From the NCBI GenBank assembly GCA_934418125.1, contig CAKRWT010000003.1, positions 62,001 to 126,000 of the forward strand: a stretch of 64,000 nt of DNA. Reading direction: 5' to 3'. This document shows positions 28,233-37,943 of the stretch, one piece after another. A program made the translations under genes and the position numbers. This DNA is from an uncultured Lachnospiraceae bacterium (GTDB taxonomy: Bacteria > Bacillota > Clostridia > Lachnospirales > Lachnospiraceae). Within the stretch, counting starts at the first letter, position 1. Each line of letters opens with the position of its first letter. A model generated the notes under the pieces. The model was not told where the DNA came from. It worked only from the letters and a program-made list of their open reading frames with translations, and searched no databases.

Positions 28233-29477
28233 ATGGATTACTTAAACGCATTAGGACAGAATGCTGTTGTGGCAAAATACGAATTACAGAATCTTTCCAC
28301 CGAGAAAAAGAATCAGGTGTTGCAAAAGGCAGCTACAGCATTGGTTACGGCATCGGAACAGATTCTTACCGCCAATCAGAAGGATTATGAAATTGCAAAA
28401 GAAGGTGGTATGTCAGAAAGCCTGTTAGACCGTTTGCAGCTTACAGATGCAAGAATCGAAGCCATGGCAGAAGGATTGGAACAGATAGCGCAGTTACCAG
28501 ACCCCTTAGGGGAAGTGATAGAGTCCTTTGAACGTCCCAATGGACTGCTTATTCGGAAAATAAGAGTTCCCATGGGTGTTATCGGCATTATCTATGAGGC
28601 AAGACCGAATGTAACAGCCGATGCCTTTGGCTTATGCTTTAAAACCGGAAATGCCGTCATTTTAAAAGGGGGGAAAGACGCCTTTTATTCCAACGAAGCC
28701 ATTACCCGGATTATCCGGGGTGCCCTGGAAGAAGAACAGGTCAATCCAGATGCTGTGCAACTGATTACCAACAATGACAGAAGCGTTACCACTGCCTTTA
28801 TGAAGTTAAAACAGTATGTGGACTTACTGATTCCACGTGGTGGGGCAGGACTGATTCGTGCTGTTGTGGAAAACAGTACCATTCCCGTGATTGAAACCGG
28901 AACCGGAAACTGTCACATTTACGTGGATGAGGATGCTGATTTGCAGAAGGCAATTCCAATTATTATCAATGCTAAGACGCAGAGAATCGGTGTGTGCAAT
29001 GCCTGTGAATCATTGTTAGTACATGAAAAAATCGCGGATAGTTTCCTGCCTATGCTTGGGAAAGCCTTACAGGAGAAAAAGGTGGAAATCCGGGGCGATG
29101 AAAAGGTCGTAGAACAGATTCCGGGGGCAGTTCCTGCTACGGAAGAAGATTACGGAACGGAATATCTGGATTATATCGTATCCATGAAAACCGTTGCTTC
29201 TACCAAAGAAGCTATCGACCATATCAACCGTTATAATACCAGACATTCCGATGCCATTATAACAGAGAATGACGAACATGCGAAACAATTCTTACAGGGC
29301 GTGGATTCTGCCTGTGTTTATGTCAATGCTTCCACCCGTTTTACGGATGGTTTTGAATTTGGCTTTGGTGCGGAAATCGGTATCAGTACCCAGAAACTTC
29401 ATGCCAGAGGACCGATGGGTTTAAAGGAGCTTACCACATATAAATATAATATTATTGGAAATGGTCAGATTAGATAG
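28233..29477 (+). CDS. proA: Glutamate-5-semialdehyde dehydrogenase
   Basis: 414 residues. NADPH-dependent reduction of gamma-glutamyl phosphate to the semialdehyde, second step of proline synthesis. The catalytic Cys lies in QRIGVCNACESLLVH; PMGVIGIIYEARPNVTADA and FGFGAEIGISTQKLHARGP are family signatures. ATG 28224 is in frame but only a base or two from the AAAGGGA site; 28233 has better spacing. Confidence 0.95.
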   Translation: MDYLNALGQNAVVAKYELQNLSTEKKNQVLQKAATALVTASEQILTANQKDYEIAKEGGMSESLLDRLQLTDARIEAMAEGLEQIAQLPDPLGEVIESFERPNGLLIRKIRVPMGVIGIIYEARPNVTADAFGLCFKTGNAVILKGGKDAFYSNEAITRIIRGALEEEQVNPDAVQLITNNDRSVTTAFMKLKQYVDLLIPRGGAGLIRAVVENSTIPVIETGTGNCHIYVDEDADLQKAIPIIINAKTQRIGVCNACESLLVHEKIADSFLPMLGKALQEKKVEIRGDEKVVEQIPGAVPATEEDYGTEYLDYIVSMKTVASTKEAIDHINRYNTRHSDAIITENDEHAKQFLQGVDSACVYVNASTRFTDGFEFGFGAEIGISTQKLHARGPMGLKELTTYKYNIIGNGQIR

Positions 29478-29506
29478 TTGACAGAGCGGTAAAAATATAC
29501 TATCAT
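29478..29506 (+). promoter_or_regulatory. Promoter of the arsR-HMA operon
   Basis: TTGACA (29478-29483), a 17-base spacer, TATCAT (29501-29506): close to consensus. Confidence 0.75.
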
Positions 29507-29530
29507 ACATATGAACAGATGAACATGTGT
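29507..29530 (+). promoter_or_regulatory. Candidate ArsR/SmtB-type operator
   Basis: An imperfect dyad directly after the -10 box: ACATATGAAC ... GAACATGTGT, with the direct repeat ATGAACA inside. TGAACA half-sites are typical of SmtB/CzrA/CadC operators. Binding here would cover the transcription start, consistent with autorepression by the adjacent ArsR protein. Confidence 0.6.
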
Positions 29531-29563
29531 TAAAATATAAGGAAAGCAGGTGACAGAAGATTT

Positions 29564-29908
29564 ATGGCAGTAAAAGCAGAAACAACCGACAGCATTGATA
29601 TTGTGGAGCGACTTTCAGACCAACAGCCTGATGATGAGATTTTATACGACCTGGCAGAACTGTTTAAGGTATTCGGAGATTCTACCAGAATCAAAATCTT
29701 ATATTCCATGTTTGAGACAGAACTGTGTGTGAATGATATTGCAAAGCTTTTGAACTTAAGCCAGTCATCTGTCAGTCATCAGCTCAGAATCTTAAAAACC
29801 TCAAAACTTGTAAAATTCAGAAGAGAGGGTAAGTCCATTTTTTATTCGCTGGATGATGAGCATGTGCGTGCCATTATCAGCATGGGAATGGAGCATGTAG
29901 AAGAATAG
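29564..29908 (+). CDS. ArsR/SmtB-family metal-sensing repressor, zinc-type
   Basis: 114 residues. Winged helix with VNDIAKLLNLSQSSVSHQLR as recognition region. The last helix carries the alpha-5 metal site pattern DxH(x10)HxxE: Asp98, His100, His111 and Glu114, characteristic of Zn(II) sensors such as CzrA and SmtB. The alpha-3 motif is ELCVND, so one Cys of the CadC-type ELCVCD is replaced by Asn, arguing against a Cd/Pb site. It likely represses its own promoter and the HMA gene 24 bases downstream, with metal causing release. Confidence 0.9.
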   Translation: MAVKAETTDSIDIVERLSDQQPDDEILYDLAELFKVFGDSTRIKILYSMFETELCVNDIAKLLNLSQSSVSHQLRILKTSKLVKFRREGKSIFYSLDDEHVRAIISMGMEHVEE

Positions 29909-29932
29909 TAAAAGAATAAGGAGAGAACCGCC

Positions 29933-30151
29933 ATGACCAAAACTTACAAAATTGAAGTAGACTGTGCTAACTGTGCAGAGAAAATGCAGGAAGCTGCAAA
30001 GAAGACAGAAGGTGTTTCAGAAGCAACAGTAAGCTTCATGACACAGAAAATGAAAGTAGAATTTGCAGAAGGTGCTGATGAGAAAGCTGTTATGAAACAG
30101 GTATTAAAAGCTTGCAGAAAAGTAGAGCCTGACTGCGAAATTGAACTCTAA
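29933..30151 (+). CDS. Stand-alone heavy-metal-associated (HMA) domain protein
   Basis: 72 residues, a ferredoxin-like HMA fold. The metal-binding CxxC is Cys11-Ala-Asn-Cys14 in VDCANCA, the variant seen in the N-terminal domain of Zn/Cd P-type ATPases. Two more Cys lie near the C-terminus. Relatives of this gene pair are normally followed by a metal-exporting ATPase; none is present here, so it acts alone as a metal chaperone/buffer or serves an ATPase elsewhere. Confidence 0.88.
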   Translation: MTKTYKIEVDCANCAEKMQEAAKKTEGVSEATVSFMTQKMKVEFAEGADEKAVMKQVLKACRKVEPDCEIEL

Positions 30152-30212
30152 GCACAACCTGTGTTCCAAAGACCAGATAGCAGAAGTGTTTAACATACGA
30201 AATAACATAGAA

Positions 30213-30246
30213 AAAGAAGGAGTCACATTCGTGCTCCTTCTTTTCT
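30213..30246. terminator. Bidirectional terminator between the HMA gene and uracil permease
   Basis: AAGAAGGAG-T-CAC pairs with GTGCTCCTTCTT across ATTC, with a T run to the right and an A run to the left (T run on the minus strand), so it can stop both convergent units. Confidence 0.8.
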
Positions 30247-30320
30247 TCTTTTATATTTTCATGGTTTTTATTTCCTGCTCTGTATCGAGCCTGGAAATTT
30301 TTTGCAGCTAACGGAATGAT

Positions 30321-31709
30321 TTAGGCTTCTTCATGCTCATGCTGTGGATTAAAGCTGACACCACGATTGATATCACCGCTAGGATTTTTACCAAAATCGT
30401 AATCATTACCCGGTAAGATGGCATTTAAGATAATACCGGATAAAGCAGCGATAGCAAGAGAAGTTAAGGTAATAGATGTTCCTGCGATGGTAAAGGTAAG
30501 ACCATTGGAAAATCCAAGACCACATACCAGAATGACAGCCGCAATAATCAGGTTTCTGGATTTGGTAAAATCTACTTTGTTTTCTACTACATTTCTGACA
30601 CCGATAGCGGAAATCATACCATACAGGATGAAGCTGACACCACCAATAATGGCAGTTGGCATAGAACCGATAATCGCAGACATCTTAGGAATAAAACTTA
30701 AGATAACAGCATAAATTGCAGCGAGTCTTATTACCTTTGGATCGTATACATGGCTTAATTCCAGTACCCCGGTATTTTCTCCATAAGTTGTGTTGGCAGG
30801 ACCGCCGAAAAGTGCAGAAAGGGAAGTCGCAAGACCATCACCAATCAGTGTTCTGTGAAGACCGGGATTCTCCAGATAGTTCTCTCCAACGGTAGCAGAG
30901 ATAGCTGACATATCCCCAATATGTTCCATCATGGTTGCCAGGGCGATAGGTGCCATAACCAGAACTGTTGTAATATTAAACTTACATAACTGGAATGGCG
31001 GCAGACCGATAACAGCAGAAGCAGATACGCTGGAGAAGTCCAGGATGGCACTGCCGTCTGCATTGGTAAATCCCAGTACATTCATAACAATTGCAACTGC
31101 ATAAGAGATAACAACACCTAACAGGATGGGGATAATCTTCCACATTCCTTTACCCCAAATATTAAAGATAATAATAACAGCCAGGGCAACCAGTGCCAGG
31201 AACCAGTTCGCAGAAGCGTTGCTGACTGCGGATGGAGCAAGACTCAAACCAATACAGATAATGATAGGACCAGTTACAACAGGTGGTAAGAACTTCATAA
31301 CGCGTTTTACACCAACTAATTTGATGATCAGTGCAAGTACCAGATAAAGAAGACCAGCCACAACGATACCACCACAGGCATAAGGCAGCTTCTCGCCATA
31401 AGTCATATCTGCAAAAATACCCGTATCCAGATTGGCAACTGTGGAAAAGCCTCCCAGAAATGCGAAAGAAGAACCCAGGAATGCAGGAACTTTCATTTTA
31501 GAACAGACATGGAAGAATAATGTACCGATGCCGGCAAAAAAGAGTGTAACCTGAATGGATAAGCCCTCTCCGTTGAAATAATTGTTAACCAGTATTGGAA
31601 CCAGGATAGTTGCACCAAACATGGCAAACATGTGCTGTAAACCTAACAACAGCATTTTGGGTGTGCCAAGTGTTTTGGCATCACGAATTGCTTCGCGTTT
31701 TTCACTCAT
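30321..31709 (-). CDS. uraA: Uracil permease (NCS2 family)
   Basis: 462 residues with 12-14 membrane helices. Nucleobase:cation symporter-2 family; LQHMFAMFGATILVPIL, PVVTGPIIICIGLSL and TTYGENTGVLELSHVYDP (the NCS2 signature region) are visible. The Glu in MEHIGDMSA and TYGENTG correspond to the substrate-contact helices. Uracil is the likely substrate because upp is the divergent neighbour; xanthine cannot be excluded. GGAGGAG precedes the start on the minus strand. Confidence 0.88.
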   Translation of the reverse strand: MSEKREAIRDAKTLGTPKMLLLGLQHMFAMFGATILVPILVNNYFNGEGLSIQVTLFFAGIGTLFFHVCSKMKVPAFLGSSFAFLGGFSTVANLDTGIFADMTYGEKLPYACGGIVVAGLLYLVLALIIKLVGVKRVMKFLPPVVTGPIIICIGLSLAPSAVSNASANWFLALVALAVIIIFNIWGKGMWKIIPILLGVVISYAVAIVMNVLGFTNADGSAILDFSSVSASAVIGLPPFQLCKFNITTVLVMAPIALATMMEHIGDMSAISATVGENYLENPGLHRTLIGDGLATSLSALFGGPANTTYGENTGVLELSHVYDPKVIRLAAIYAVILSFIPKMSAIIGSMPTAIIGGVSFILYGMISAIGVRNVVENKVDFTKSRNLIIAAVILVCGLGFSNGLTFTIAGTSITLTSLAIAALSGIILNAILPGNDYDFGKNPSGDINRGVSFNPQHEHEEA

Positions 31710-31749
31710 GTAAATCTCCTCCTTCTTTTGATTTCATAAACCTAAAAAA

Positions 31750-31778
31750 ATTATAAAGACAAAGACATTATTTTGCAA
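31750..31778 (-). promoter_or_regulatory. Promoter for uracil permease
   Basis: On the minus strand TTGCAA (31778-31773), a 17-base spacer, TATAAT (31755-31750). Only about 40 bases lie between it and the start codon, leaving no room for a PyrR-type attenuator. Confidence 0.65.
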
Positions 31779-31826
31779 CTGAATTATCAGGTAATTCTAA
31801 ACTTCTTTACGAAGAAAAAGATTGAC

Positions 31827-31856
31827 TTGACACACATTCCTTATTAAGATTCTATA
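31827..31856 (+). promoter_or_regulatory. Candidate promoter for upp
   Basis: TTGACA (31827-31832), an 18-base spacer, TCTATA (31851-31856), with TATATA overlapping. Confidence 0.5.
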
Positions 31857-31941
31857 TAGAAGTTATTTTGCTATCCTTTCAAGAATTATTAAAAAAATAG
31901 AAAAACAAGTAAATCATAATGAAGGAGAAAGAGGATATAAG

Positions 31942-32571
31942 ATGGAAAATGTAATGATTATGGAGCACCCGTTAATTCAGCACAAGATTTCTCAAATCAG
32001 AGATAAAAACACAGGTACCAATGAATTCAGAAACTGTATTGAAGAAATAGCAACTCTGATGGGATATGAGGCATTGAGAGACTTGCCATTAGAAGATGTG
32101 GAAGTCCAGACACCAATTGAAACATGCATGACTCCAAAGATTGCTGGCAAGAAGTTAGCAGTTGTTCCGATTTTAAGAGCAGGTCTTGGTATGGTAAATG
32201 GAATTCTTGCACTGGTTCCCAGCGCGAAGGTAGGTCATATCGGACTATACAGAGATCCTGAAACCCATGAACCTCATGAATATTACTGTAAACTTCCTGA
32301 GCCCATTGACCAGAGAACCATAGTCGTAGTTGACCCGATGCTGGCAACTGGTGGTTCTGGTTCTGAAGCTGTTGATTTCATCAAACAGCATGGGGGAAAA
32401 CGGATTAAATTCATGTGTATCATTGCTGCACCGGAAGGTCTGGAACGTCTGCATAAAGACCATCCTGATATTCAGATTTATGTAGGACACTTAGACCGTT
32501 GCCTGAATGAGCATGCTTATATCTGCCCAGGACTTGGCGATGCCGGAGACAGAATCTTTGGTACGAAATAG
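31942..32571 (+). CDS. upp: Uracil phosphoribosyltransferase
   Basis: 209 residues, family length. Converts uracil and PRPP to UMP. The PRPP loop [18 protein letters not shown] and the C-terminal uracil site [16 protein letters not shown] are intact. Divergent from the uracil permease, so uptake and phosphoribosylation are neighbours. A terminator follows. Confidence 0.96.
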   Translation: MENVMIMEHPLIQHKISQIRDKNTGTNEFRNCIEEIATLMGYEALRDLPLEDVEVQTPIETCMTPKIAGKKLAVVPILRAGLGMVNGILALVPSAKVGHIGLYRDPETHEPHEYYCKLPEPIDQRTIVVVDPMLATGGSGSEAVDFIKQHGGKRIKFMCIIAAPEGLERLHKDHPDIQIYVGHLDRCLNEHAYICPGLGDAGDRIFGTK

Positions 32572-32596
32572 TATTTCAATACTATATATTGAGAGA

Positions 32597-32624
32597 AAAA
32601 GCCATATCGAAAGATGTGGCTTTT
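32597..32624 (+). terminator. Intrinsic terminator after upp
   Basis: AAAAGCCATATC (32597-32608), GAAA tetraloop, GATGTGGCTTTT (32613-32624). Confidence 0.8.
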
Positions 32625-32650
32625 AATAAAACGTTTTGGAGGATATTACT

Positions 32651-33292
32651 TTGAATAATAGAATAAGGGCTGTTTTAGGCGCGGCTTTTTGTATCGTCAT
32701 GCTGGTGGGATGCGGAAAGAATCAGGCACTGGAGCAATATCAGGCGGATATGACAACCTTTTTTGAACAGATTTCCATGTATAATGATGGTATGAATTCC
32801 ATTGATGCCTCTGCGGAAGATGCTACGAATCGGATTCTGGATTATCTGGATAAAGTGGAAGAAGAAATTGCCTGGATGGCACAATTAGAAGTGCCCAGTC
32901 AGTTTTCGGCGGTAGAAGACCTTGCCGATGAAGCGGATGAGAATATGAAACAGGCTGTTGCGCTTTACCATCAGGCGTATGAAGGAGATATCTTTGATGA
33001 AGCGGTAGCACAGGCTGCCAAAGAATATTATGACAGAGCCAATATACGAATCCAGTATATTATTACGATTCTGCATGGGGAAATACCAGAAGGGGAAGGT
33101 GTTACCTATACCGAAGAAAACAGTATTTTAGGTGGTGGCTATCTGAATCAGACAGAAGAGGATACTTCATCCGAAGATACTGTGACAGAACCAGAGACTG
33201 GTACGACAGATAATTTTGATACAGACGATACCGTCTTCTATGAAGAACCGACAGAAGAGATGACACAGGAGAGTACCCAGGTAAATGAATAA
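32651..33292 (+). CDS. Putative lipoprotein, unknown function
   Basis: 213 residues starting at TTG 32651, with GGAGG (32638-32642) 8 bases upstream. The N-terminus is a lipoprotein signal with lipobox LVGC. The rest is helical, with an acidic Thr/Glu/Asp-rich tail. No family recognised. Its stop overlaps the metH start by 8 bases (33285-33292), so expression of the two is probably coupled although no functional link is evident. Confidence 0.75.
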   Translation: MNNRIRAVLGAAFCIVMLVGCGKNQALEQYQADMTTFFEQISMYNDGMNSIDASAEDATNRILDYLDKVEEEIAWMAQLEVPSQFSAVEDLADEADENMKQAVALYHQAYEGDIFDEAVAQAAKEYYDRANIRIQYIITILHGEIPEGEGVTYTEENSILGGGYLNQTEEDTSSEDTVTEPETGTTDNFDTDDTVFYEEPTEEMTQESTQVNE

Positions 33293-35750
33293 ACAGGAAT
33301 TTCAGGCACTTATAAAAGAACATCCTATTTTTTTGGATGGTGCCACAGGCTCAAACTTACAGAAAAAAGGAATGCCCACAGGGGTATGCCCTGAAAAATG
33401 GATTTTAGACAATGCCCAGGTGCTGCTTGATTTACAGAAAGAATTTGTTGACGCCGGCAGTCATATTGTATATGCACCGACTTTTACGGCAAACCGCATT
33501 AAATTAAAAGAGTATGGTCTGGAAGACCAAATCAGACAGATGAACCATGACCTGGTAGCAATTTCAAAAGAAGCTGCGAAAGACCGCGCCCTGGTAGCCG
33601 GGGATATTACCATGACCGGAGAGCAACTGGCACCCATGGGAACTCTGGACTTTGAAGAACTGGTGGATATCTATAAAGAGCAGATTGGTTATCTGGAGGA
33701 AGCCGGGGTGGATTTATTGGTAGTCGAAACCATGATGAGCCTGCAGGAAACCAGAGCTGCCATTATTGCGGCCAAAGAGGTCAGCAACCTTGCGATTATG
33801 GCTACCATGACTTTTGAATCCGATGGCAGGACGCTCTATGGAACCGATGCCCAGACCGCAGCCGTTGTGCTGGAAAGTCTTGGGGCTGCTGCCATTGGAA
33901 CCAACTGTTCTACTGGTCCGGATAAGATGACGGAAATCATCCGGCAGATGGCTGCTGTTACAACCGTACCGATTATTGCGAAGCCCAATGCGGGTCTGCC
34001 TTCCTTAGATGAGGCAGGCAATACAATATACGATATGGAAGCACCTGAATTTGCGGCCAGTATGAAAGAACTGGTAGAAGCAGGGGCTTCGATTCTGGGT
34101 GGCTGCTGTGGCACCACACCGGAATATATCCGTATGTTAAAAGAAACGACAGGAACTCTGCCCATTATTCACAGACAGCCATCAGCCAGAAGACTGTTAA
34201 CCAGTGAACGTCAGACGATTTCCTTTGGATTGGATGACAATTTTATTATTGTCGGAGAACGAATTAATCCTACCGGTAAGAAAAAGCTGCAGGCGCAGTT
34301 ACGGGAAGGTTCCATGGAAATGGTTGCCGACTTCGCTGAATCCCAGGAAGCCTGTGGTGCCGGTATTCTGGATGTCAATATGGGTATGAGTGGCGTGGAT
34401 GAAAAAGAACTGATGTTAAATGCTATCGAAACCGTAACTGGCATTACGAGTCTGCCTCTTTCCCTGGATTCCAGTTATGTGGAGGTGTTGGAAGCAGCAT
34501 TACGTCGTTATCCAGGCAGGGCACTTATTAACTCTATTTCTTACGAGACCGCAAAATTTGAGGCTTTGCTACCCATTGCAAAGAAATATGGTGCTATGTT
34601 TATTTTGCTGCCTCTTTCGGATGAAGGACTGCCCAAAAGCCTGGAAGAGAAGATTACGATTATTAAGACCATGGAAGCGCGTGCACTGGAACTTGGCATG
34701 CGCAAAGAAGATATTATAGTAGATGGGTTGGTCGCCACTGTTGGTGCCAATAAAAAGGCAGCAATTGAAACACTGGAAACCATCCGGTACTGTAAGGAAA
34801 ATGGACTGGCTACTATCTGTGGGCTTTCCAATATTTCCTTCGGACTGCCAGAAAGAAGCTTTGTTAACACTACCTTTTTGACGATGGCGATCCAGGCAGG
34901 TCTTACCATGGCCATTGCCAATCCTTCCCAGGAGCTGCTAGTCAGTTGCGCTTATGCGTCCGATTTGCTGCTCAATAAAGAAGGGGCTGATATTCGCTAT
35001 ATTCAGTTGATGGATGCAGTTAAGGCAAAGCGGGAGGCTCTGGGAGAAAGCCCTGCGGCAAACACCGGAATTCCGATTCATGGTATGAGAAAAGAGACAG
35101 CTTCCAACCAGGGAACTATTTTAGACAAGGTATATGCTGATGTCATGAAGGGCAATGGAAAAAGTATTGTAGAAGATACAAAACAAGCTCTGGCTGAGGG
35201 ACATGAGGCCAAGGAACTGTTGGATCAGGTGTTACTGAAGGCAATCAATGATGTTGGTGAATTATTTGACAAGGGAAAATATTTTCTGCCGCAGCTTATC
35301 GCCAGTGCAGAAGCCATGAAGCTGTCTATCGAATATCTGGAACCACTTCTGGCACAGGGTAACAGTGGAAAAAACATGCCTACTGTAGTCATTGCTACCG
35401 TAGAAGGAGATATTCATGATATTGGTAAGAATCTGGTGGCGTTGATGCTAAAAAACTATGGTTTTCAGGTAATTGATTTAGGAAAAGATGTTCCTAAAGA
35501 AAAGATTATTGAAGCAGCAAAAGAACATCATGCCCAGGTAATTGCACTGTCTGCGCTGATGACCACGACCATGCAGCAGATGAAGCATGTTATCCAATAT
35601 GCGAAAGAAAAAGATGTAAATGCTAAAATCATCATCGGAGGTGCCGTTATTACCCAGGAATATGCAGATGAAATTGGCGCAGATGGTTATTCCAAAGATG
35701 CTGCAGATGCAGTAAAAGTAACGAAGAAACTGCTACATATTGCAGAATAG
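33285..35750 (+). CDS. metH: Cobalamin-dependent methionine synthase without reactivation domain
   Basis: 821 residues. Domains: homocysteine-binding barrel (about 1-295) with zinc ligands Cys208, Cys274 and Cys275 (GGCCGTTPEY); pterin-binding barrel (about 315-575, GERINPTGKKKL); cobalamin cap and B12-binding domain (about 600-821) with the axial ligand motif EGDIHDIG, His711. The C-terminal AdoMet-binding reactivation domain of E. coli MetH is absent, as in many anaerobes, where a separate protein may replace it. It methylates homocysteine from 5-methyl-THF. Confidence 0.95.
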   Translation: MNKQEFQALIKEHPIFLDGATGSNLQKKGMPTGVCPEKWILDNAQVLLDLQKEFVDAGSHIVYAPTFTANRIKLKEYGLEDQIRQMNHDLVAISKEAAKDRALVAGDITMTGEQLAPMGTLDFEELVDIYKEQIGYLEEAGVDLLVVETMMSLQETRAAIIAAKEVSNLAIMATMTFESDGRTLYGTDAQTAAVVLESLGAAAIGTNCSTGPDKMTEIIRQMAAVTTVPIIAKPNAGLPSLDEAGNTIYDMEAPEFAASMKELVEAGASILGGCCGTTPEYIRMLKETTGTLPIIHRQPSARRLLTSERQTISFGLDDNFIIVGERINPTGKKKLQAQLREGSMEMVADFAESQEACGAGILDVNMGMSGVDEKELMLNAIETVTGITSLPLSLDSSYVEVLEAALRRYPGRALINSISYETAKFEALLPIAKKYGAMFILLPLSDEGLPKSLEEKITIIKTMEARALELGMRKEDIIVDGLVATVGANKKAAIETLETIRYCKENGLATICGLSNISFGLPERSFVNTTFLTMAIQAGLTMAIANPSQELLVSCAYASDLLLNKEGADIRYIQLMDAVKAKREALGESPAANTGIPIHGMRKETASNQGTILDKVYADVMKGNGKSIVEDTKQALAEGHEAKELLDQVLLKAINDVGELFDKGKYFLPQLIASAEAMKLSIEYLEPLLAQGNSGKNMPTVVIATVEGDIHDIGKNLVALMLKNYGFQVIDLGKDVPKEKIIEAAKEHHAQVIALSALMTTTMQQMKHVIQYAKEKDVNAKIIIGGAVITQEYADEIGADGYSKDAADAVKVTKKLLHIAE

Positions 35751-35779
35751 ATCACCAGAAAGAAAAAGGAGTTTTCATA

Positions 35780-36256
35780 ATGTTTGGACAGGAAGCACAA
35801 AAAGATACAGAACAGGAACAGATTGTTACAACTGTGGCAGAACAGGAATCTACCGAACAGATGCTGACAAAGCTGTTAGAAAAGACTACGAAACAGTTAT
35901 TTTATACCAGAATTCTTGCCGGTGCAGCATTGGGGCTTTTCCTGGTTGTACTGATTACTGCCATGGTGTTGGTGCCAAAAGCATCCAGAGTATTGTCCCA
36001 GACAAACCAACTGGTAACAGATGCCGGTGGAATTCTGGAATCTGCCGATTTGGTATTGCAGGACATTTCTGCCATGAGTAATGAAGTGACCTCTGTCAGC
36101 GAGGGGCTGAATGATTTCATCATCGAAAATGCACAGACCCTTACCGATGCTGCACAAGATATCAGCAATATTGACTTTGAGGGATTAAACAAGGCGATTC
36201 AGGATTTACAGGATGCCGTAGGACCTTTTGCAAACCTGATGAATCGTTGGAAATAA
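35780..36256 (+). CDS. Small single-pass membrane protein, coiled-coil C-terminus
   Basis: 158 residues: polar N-terminus, one membrane helix near residues 50-72 (GAALGLFLVVLITAMVLV), then heptad-rich helices (LNKAIQDLQDAVGPFANLM) reminiscent of DUF948-type proteins. No function recognised. It lies 29 bases after metH and 37-43 bases before ilvB. Confidence 0.7.
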   Translation: MFGQEAQKDTEQEQIVTTVAEQESTEQMLTKLLEKTTKQLFYTRILAGAALGLFLVVLITAMVLVPKASRVLSQTNQLVTDAGGILESADLVLQDISAMSNEVTSVSEGLNDFIIENAQTLTDAAQDISNIDFEGLNKAIQDLQDAVGPFANLMNRWK

Positions 36257-36299
36257 GACAAAACAATAAGGGATAGAGAAACGAAGGGAGATTATGGGT

Positions 36300-37916
36300 A
36301 TGTTAGGTGCAGATGCAATGGTAAAATGTCTTCAGGCGGAAGGCGTAGAGTACGTGTTCGGTTATCCGGGCGTTGCCATTTGTCCTTTTTTTAACAGTAT
36401 CTTGGAAACAGATATCAAGACCATTTTGATTCGTACGGAACAGAATGCGGCACATGCAGCCAGCGGTCTGGCAAGAGTAAGTAATAAAGTAGGCGTATGC
36501 GCAGTTACTTCAGGTCCTGGTGCTACCAATGTGATTACAGGTATTGCAACTGCTTTTGCAGACAGTATTCCATTAGTGTGTATTACCGGCCAGGTAAACA
36601 GCGAGCTGTTAGGTTCAGATGTATTCCAGGAAGCTGATATTACTGGTGCCGTAGAATCTTTTGTCAAGTACAGTTATCTGGTAAGAGATGTAAATGATAT
36701 ACCAAGAATTTTTAAGGAGGCCTTCTACATTGCCAATTCCGGAAGAAAGGGTCCTGTTTTAATCGACATTCCGATAGATGTCCAAAATGCGGTTATTTCC
36801 CGCTTTAAATATCCGGAAGAAGTTAATATGCGTACCTATAAGCCTACCATCAAAGGACATGCCGTACAGATTAAAAAGGTAGTAAAAGAACTGGCACGTG
36901 CAAAGCGCCCCATTATCTGTGCCGGGGGTGGTGTCCTGTTAAGTGGAGCAGAAGACGAACTGAGAACCTTTTCTGAGAAATACCAGATACCTGTCGTATC
37001 TACCATGATGGGAATTGGTGTTATGCCTACCAAACATCCCATGTATTATGGTATGGTTGGAAATAATGGAAATCTTTATGCCAACCGTGCCATGAACGAA
37101 TCGGATTTACTGATTATGGTCGGTGCCAGAGTAGCAGATCGTGCTGTCAGCCAGCCGGATTTAATTACCGAGAATAAAATCCTTGTACATATCGATGTAG
37201 ACCCGGCTGAAATTGGTAAAAATGTTGGTCCGGCAATTCCGCTGGTAGGTGATGCCAGACATATTTTTGCTGATTTTGCCAAGGAAGAATTTACCTGCGA
37301 GCATGAAGAATGGATTCAGACATTAGATAGTTACCGTAACACGATGTCACGTATCCGGAAACCAAATCCTGATTATGTGGATCCGGCAGCTTTCATTACC
37401 AGACTTTCTGAAGTGATGGAAGCGGATGCAGTTTATGTGGCAGATGTAGGACAGAACCAGATATGGTCCTGTAACTATCATATTGTCAAGAATGGCAGGT
37501 TCCTGACTACCGGCGGTATGGGTACGATGGGATATTCCATTCCGGCGGCAATGGGAGCCAAGTTAGCCCAGCCGGAAAAACAGGTTGTTGCGGTCTGTGG
37601 GGACGGTTCTTTCCAGATGTCTATGATGGAGTTAGCCACTATGCGTCAGTATGACGTGCCTGTGAAAATCATTGTGTTAAAGAACAATTATCTTGGCATG
37701 GTAAGAGAGTATCAGCATTATACCTATAAAGATAACTATTCGGTGGTGGATTTGTCTGGCAGCCCGGATTTAGAAAAGCTATCCTCTGCTTATAACATGA
37801 AATTTATGCGTCTTGCCAATATGGAGCTGGCAGAAGAGGTAATTCAGGAATTTTTGGCAAAAGACGAATCTGTTTTGCTGGAATGTCTGATAGATCCGAT
37901 GGATTTGGTAAAATAA
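36300..37916 (+). CDS. ilvB: Acetolactate synthase large subunit
   Basis: 538 residues. ThDP-dependent condensation of pyruvate to acetolactate (valine/leucine) or with 2-ketobutyrate (isoleucine). Glu in IRTEQNAAHAA activates ThDP; GDGSFQMS begins the ThDP/Mg motif. The start at 36300 has GGGAG at 9 bases; an in-frame ATG at 36294 is only 3 bases from it. No leader or T-box fits in the short gap upstream. Followed by the regulatory subunit gene. Confidence 0.92.
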   Translation: MLGADAMVKCLQAEGVEYVFGYPGVAICPFFNSILETDIKTILIRTEQNAAHAASGLARVSNKVGVCAVTSGPGATNVITGIATAFADSIPLVCITGQVNSELLGSDVFQEADITGAVESFVKYSYLVRDVNDIPRIFKEAFYIANSGRKGPVLIDIPIDVQNAVISRFKYPEEVNMRTYKPTIKGHAVQIKKVVKELARAKRPIICAGGGVLLSGAEDELRTFSEKYQIPVVSTMMGIGVMPTKHPMYYGMVGNNGNLYANRAMNESDLLIMVGARVADRAVSQPDLITENKILVHIDVDPAEIGKNVGPAIPLVGDARHIFADFAKEEFTCEHEEWIQTLDSYRNTMSRIRKPNPDYVDPAAFITRLSEVMEADAVYVADVGQNQIWSCNYHIVKNGRFLTTGGMGTMGYSIPAAMGAKLAQPEKQVVAVCGDGSFQMSMMELATMRQYDVPVKIIVLKNNYLGMVREYQHYTYKDNYSVVDLSGSPDLEKLSSAYNMKFMRLANMELAEEVIQEFLAKDESVLLECLIDPMDLVK

Positions 37917-37943
37917 GACGAAAAAGCAGAAAGGAAAAGAGAG

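Noticed and set aside
36257..36299. T-box or riboswitch ahead of ilvB
   Set aside because: Only about 43 bases separate the genes; too short for such a leader.
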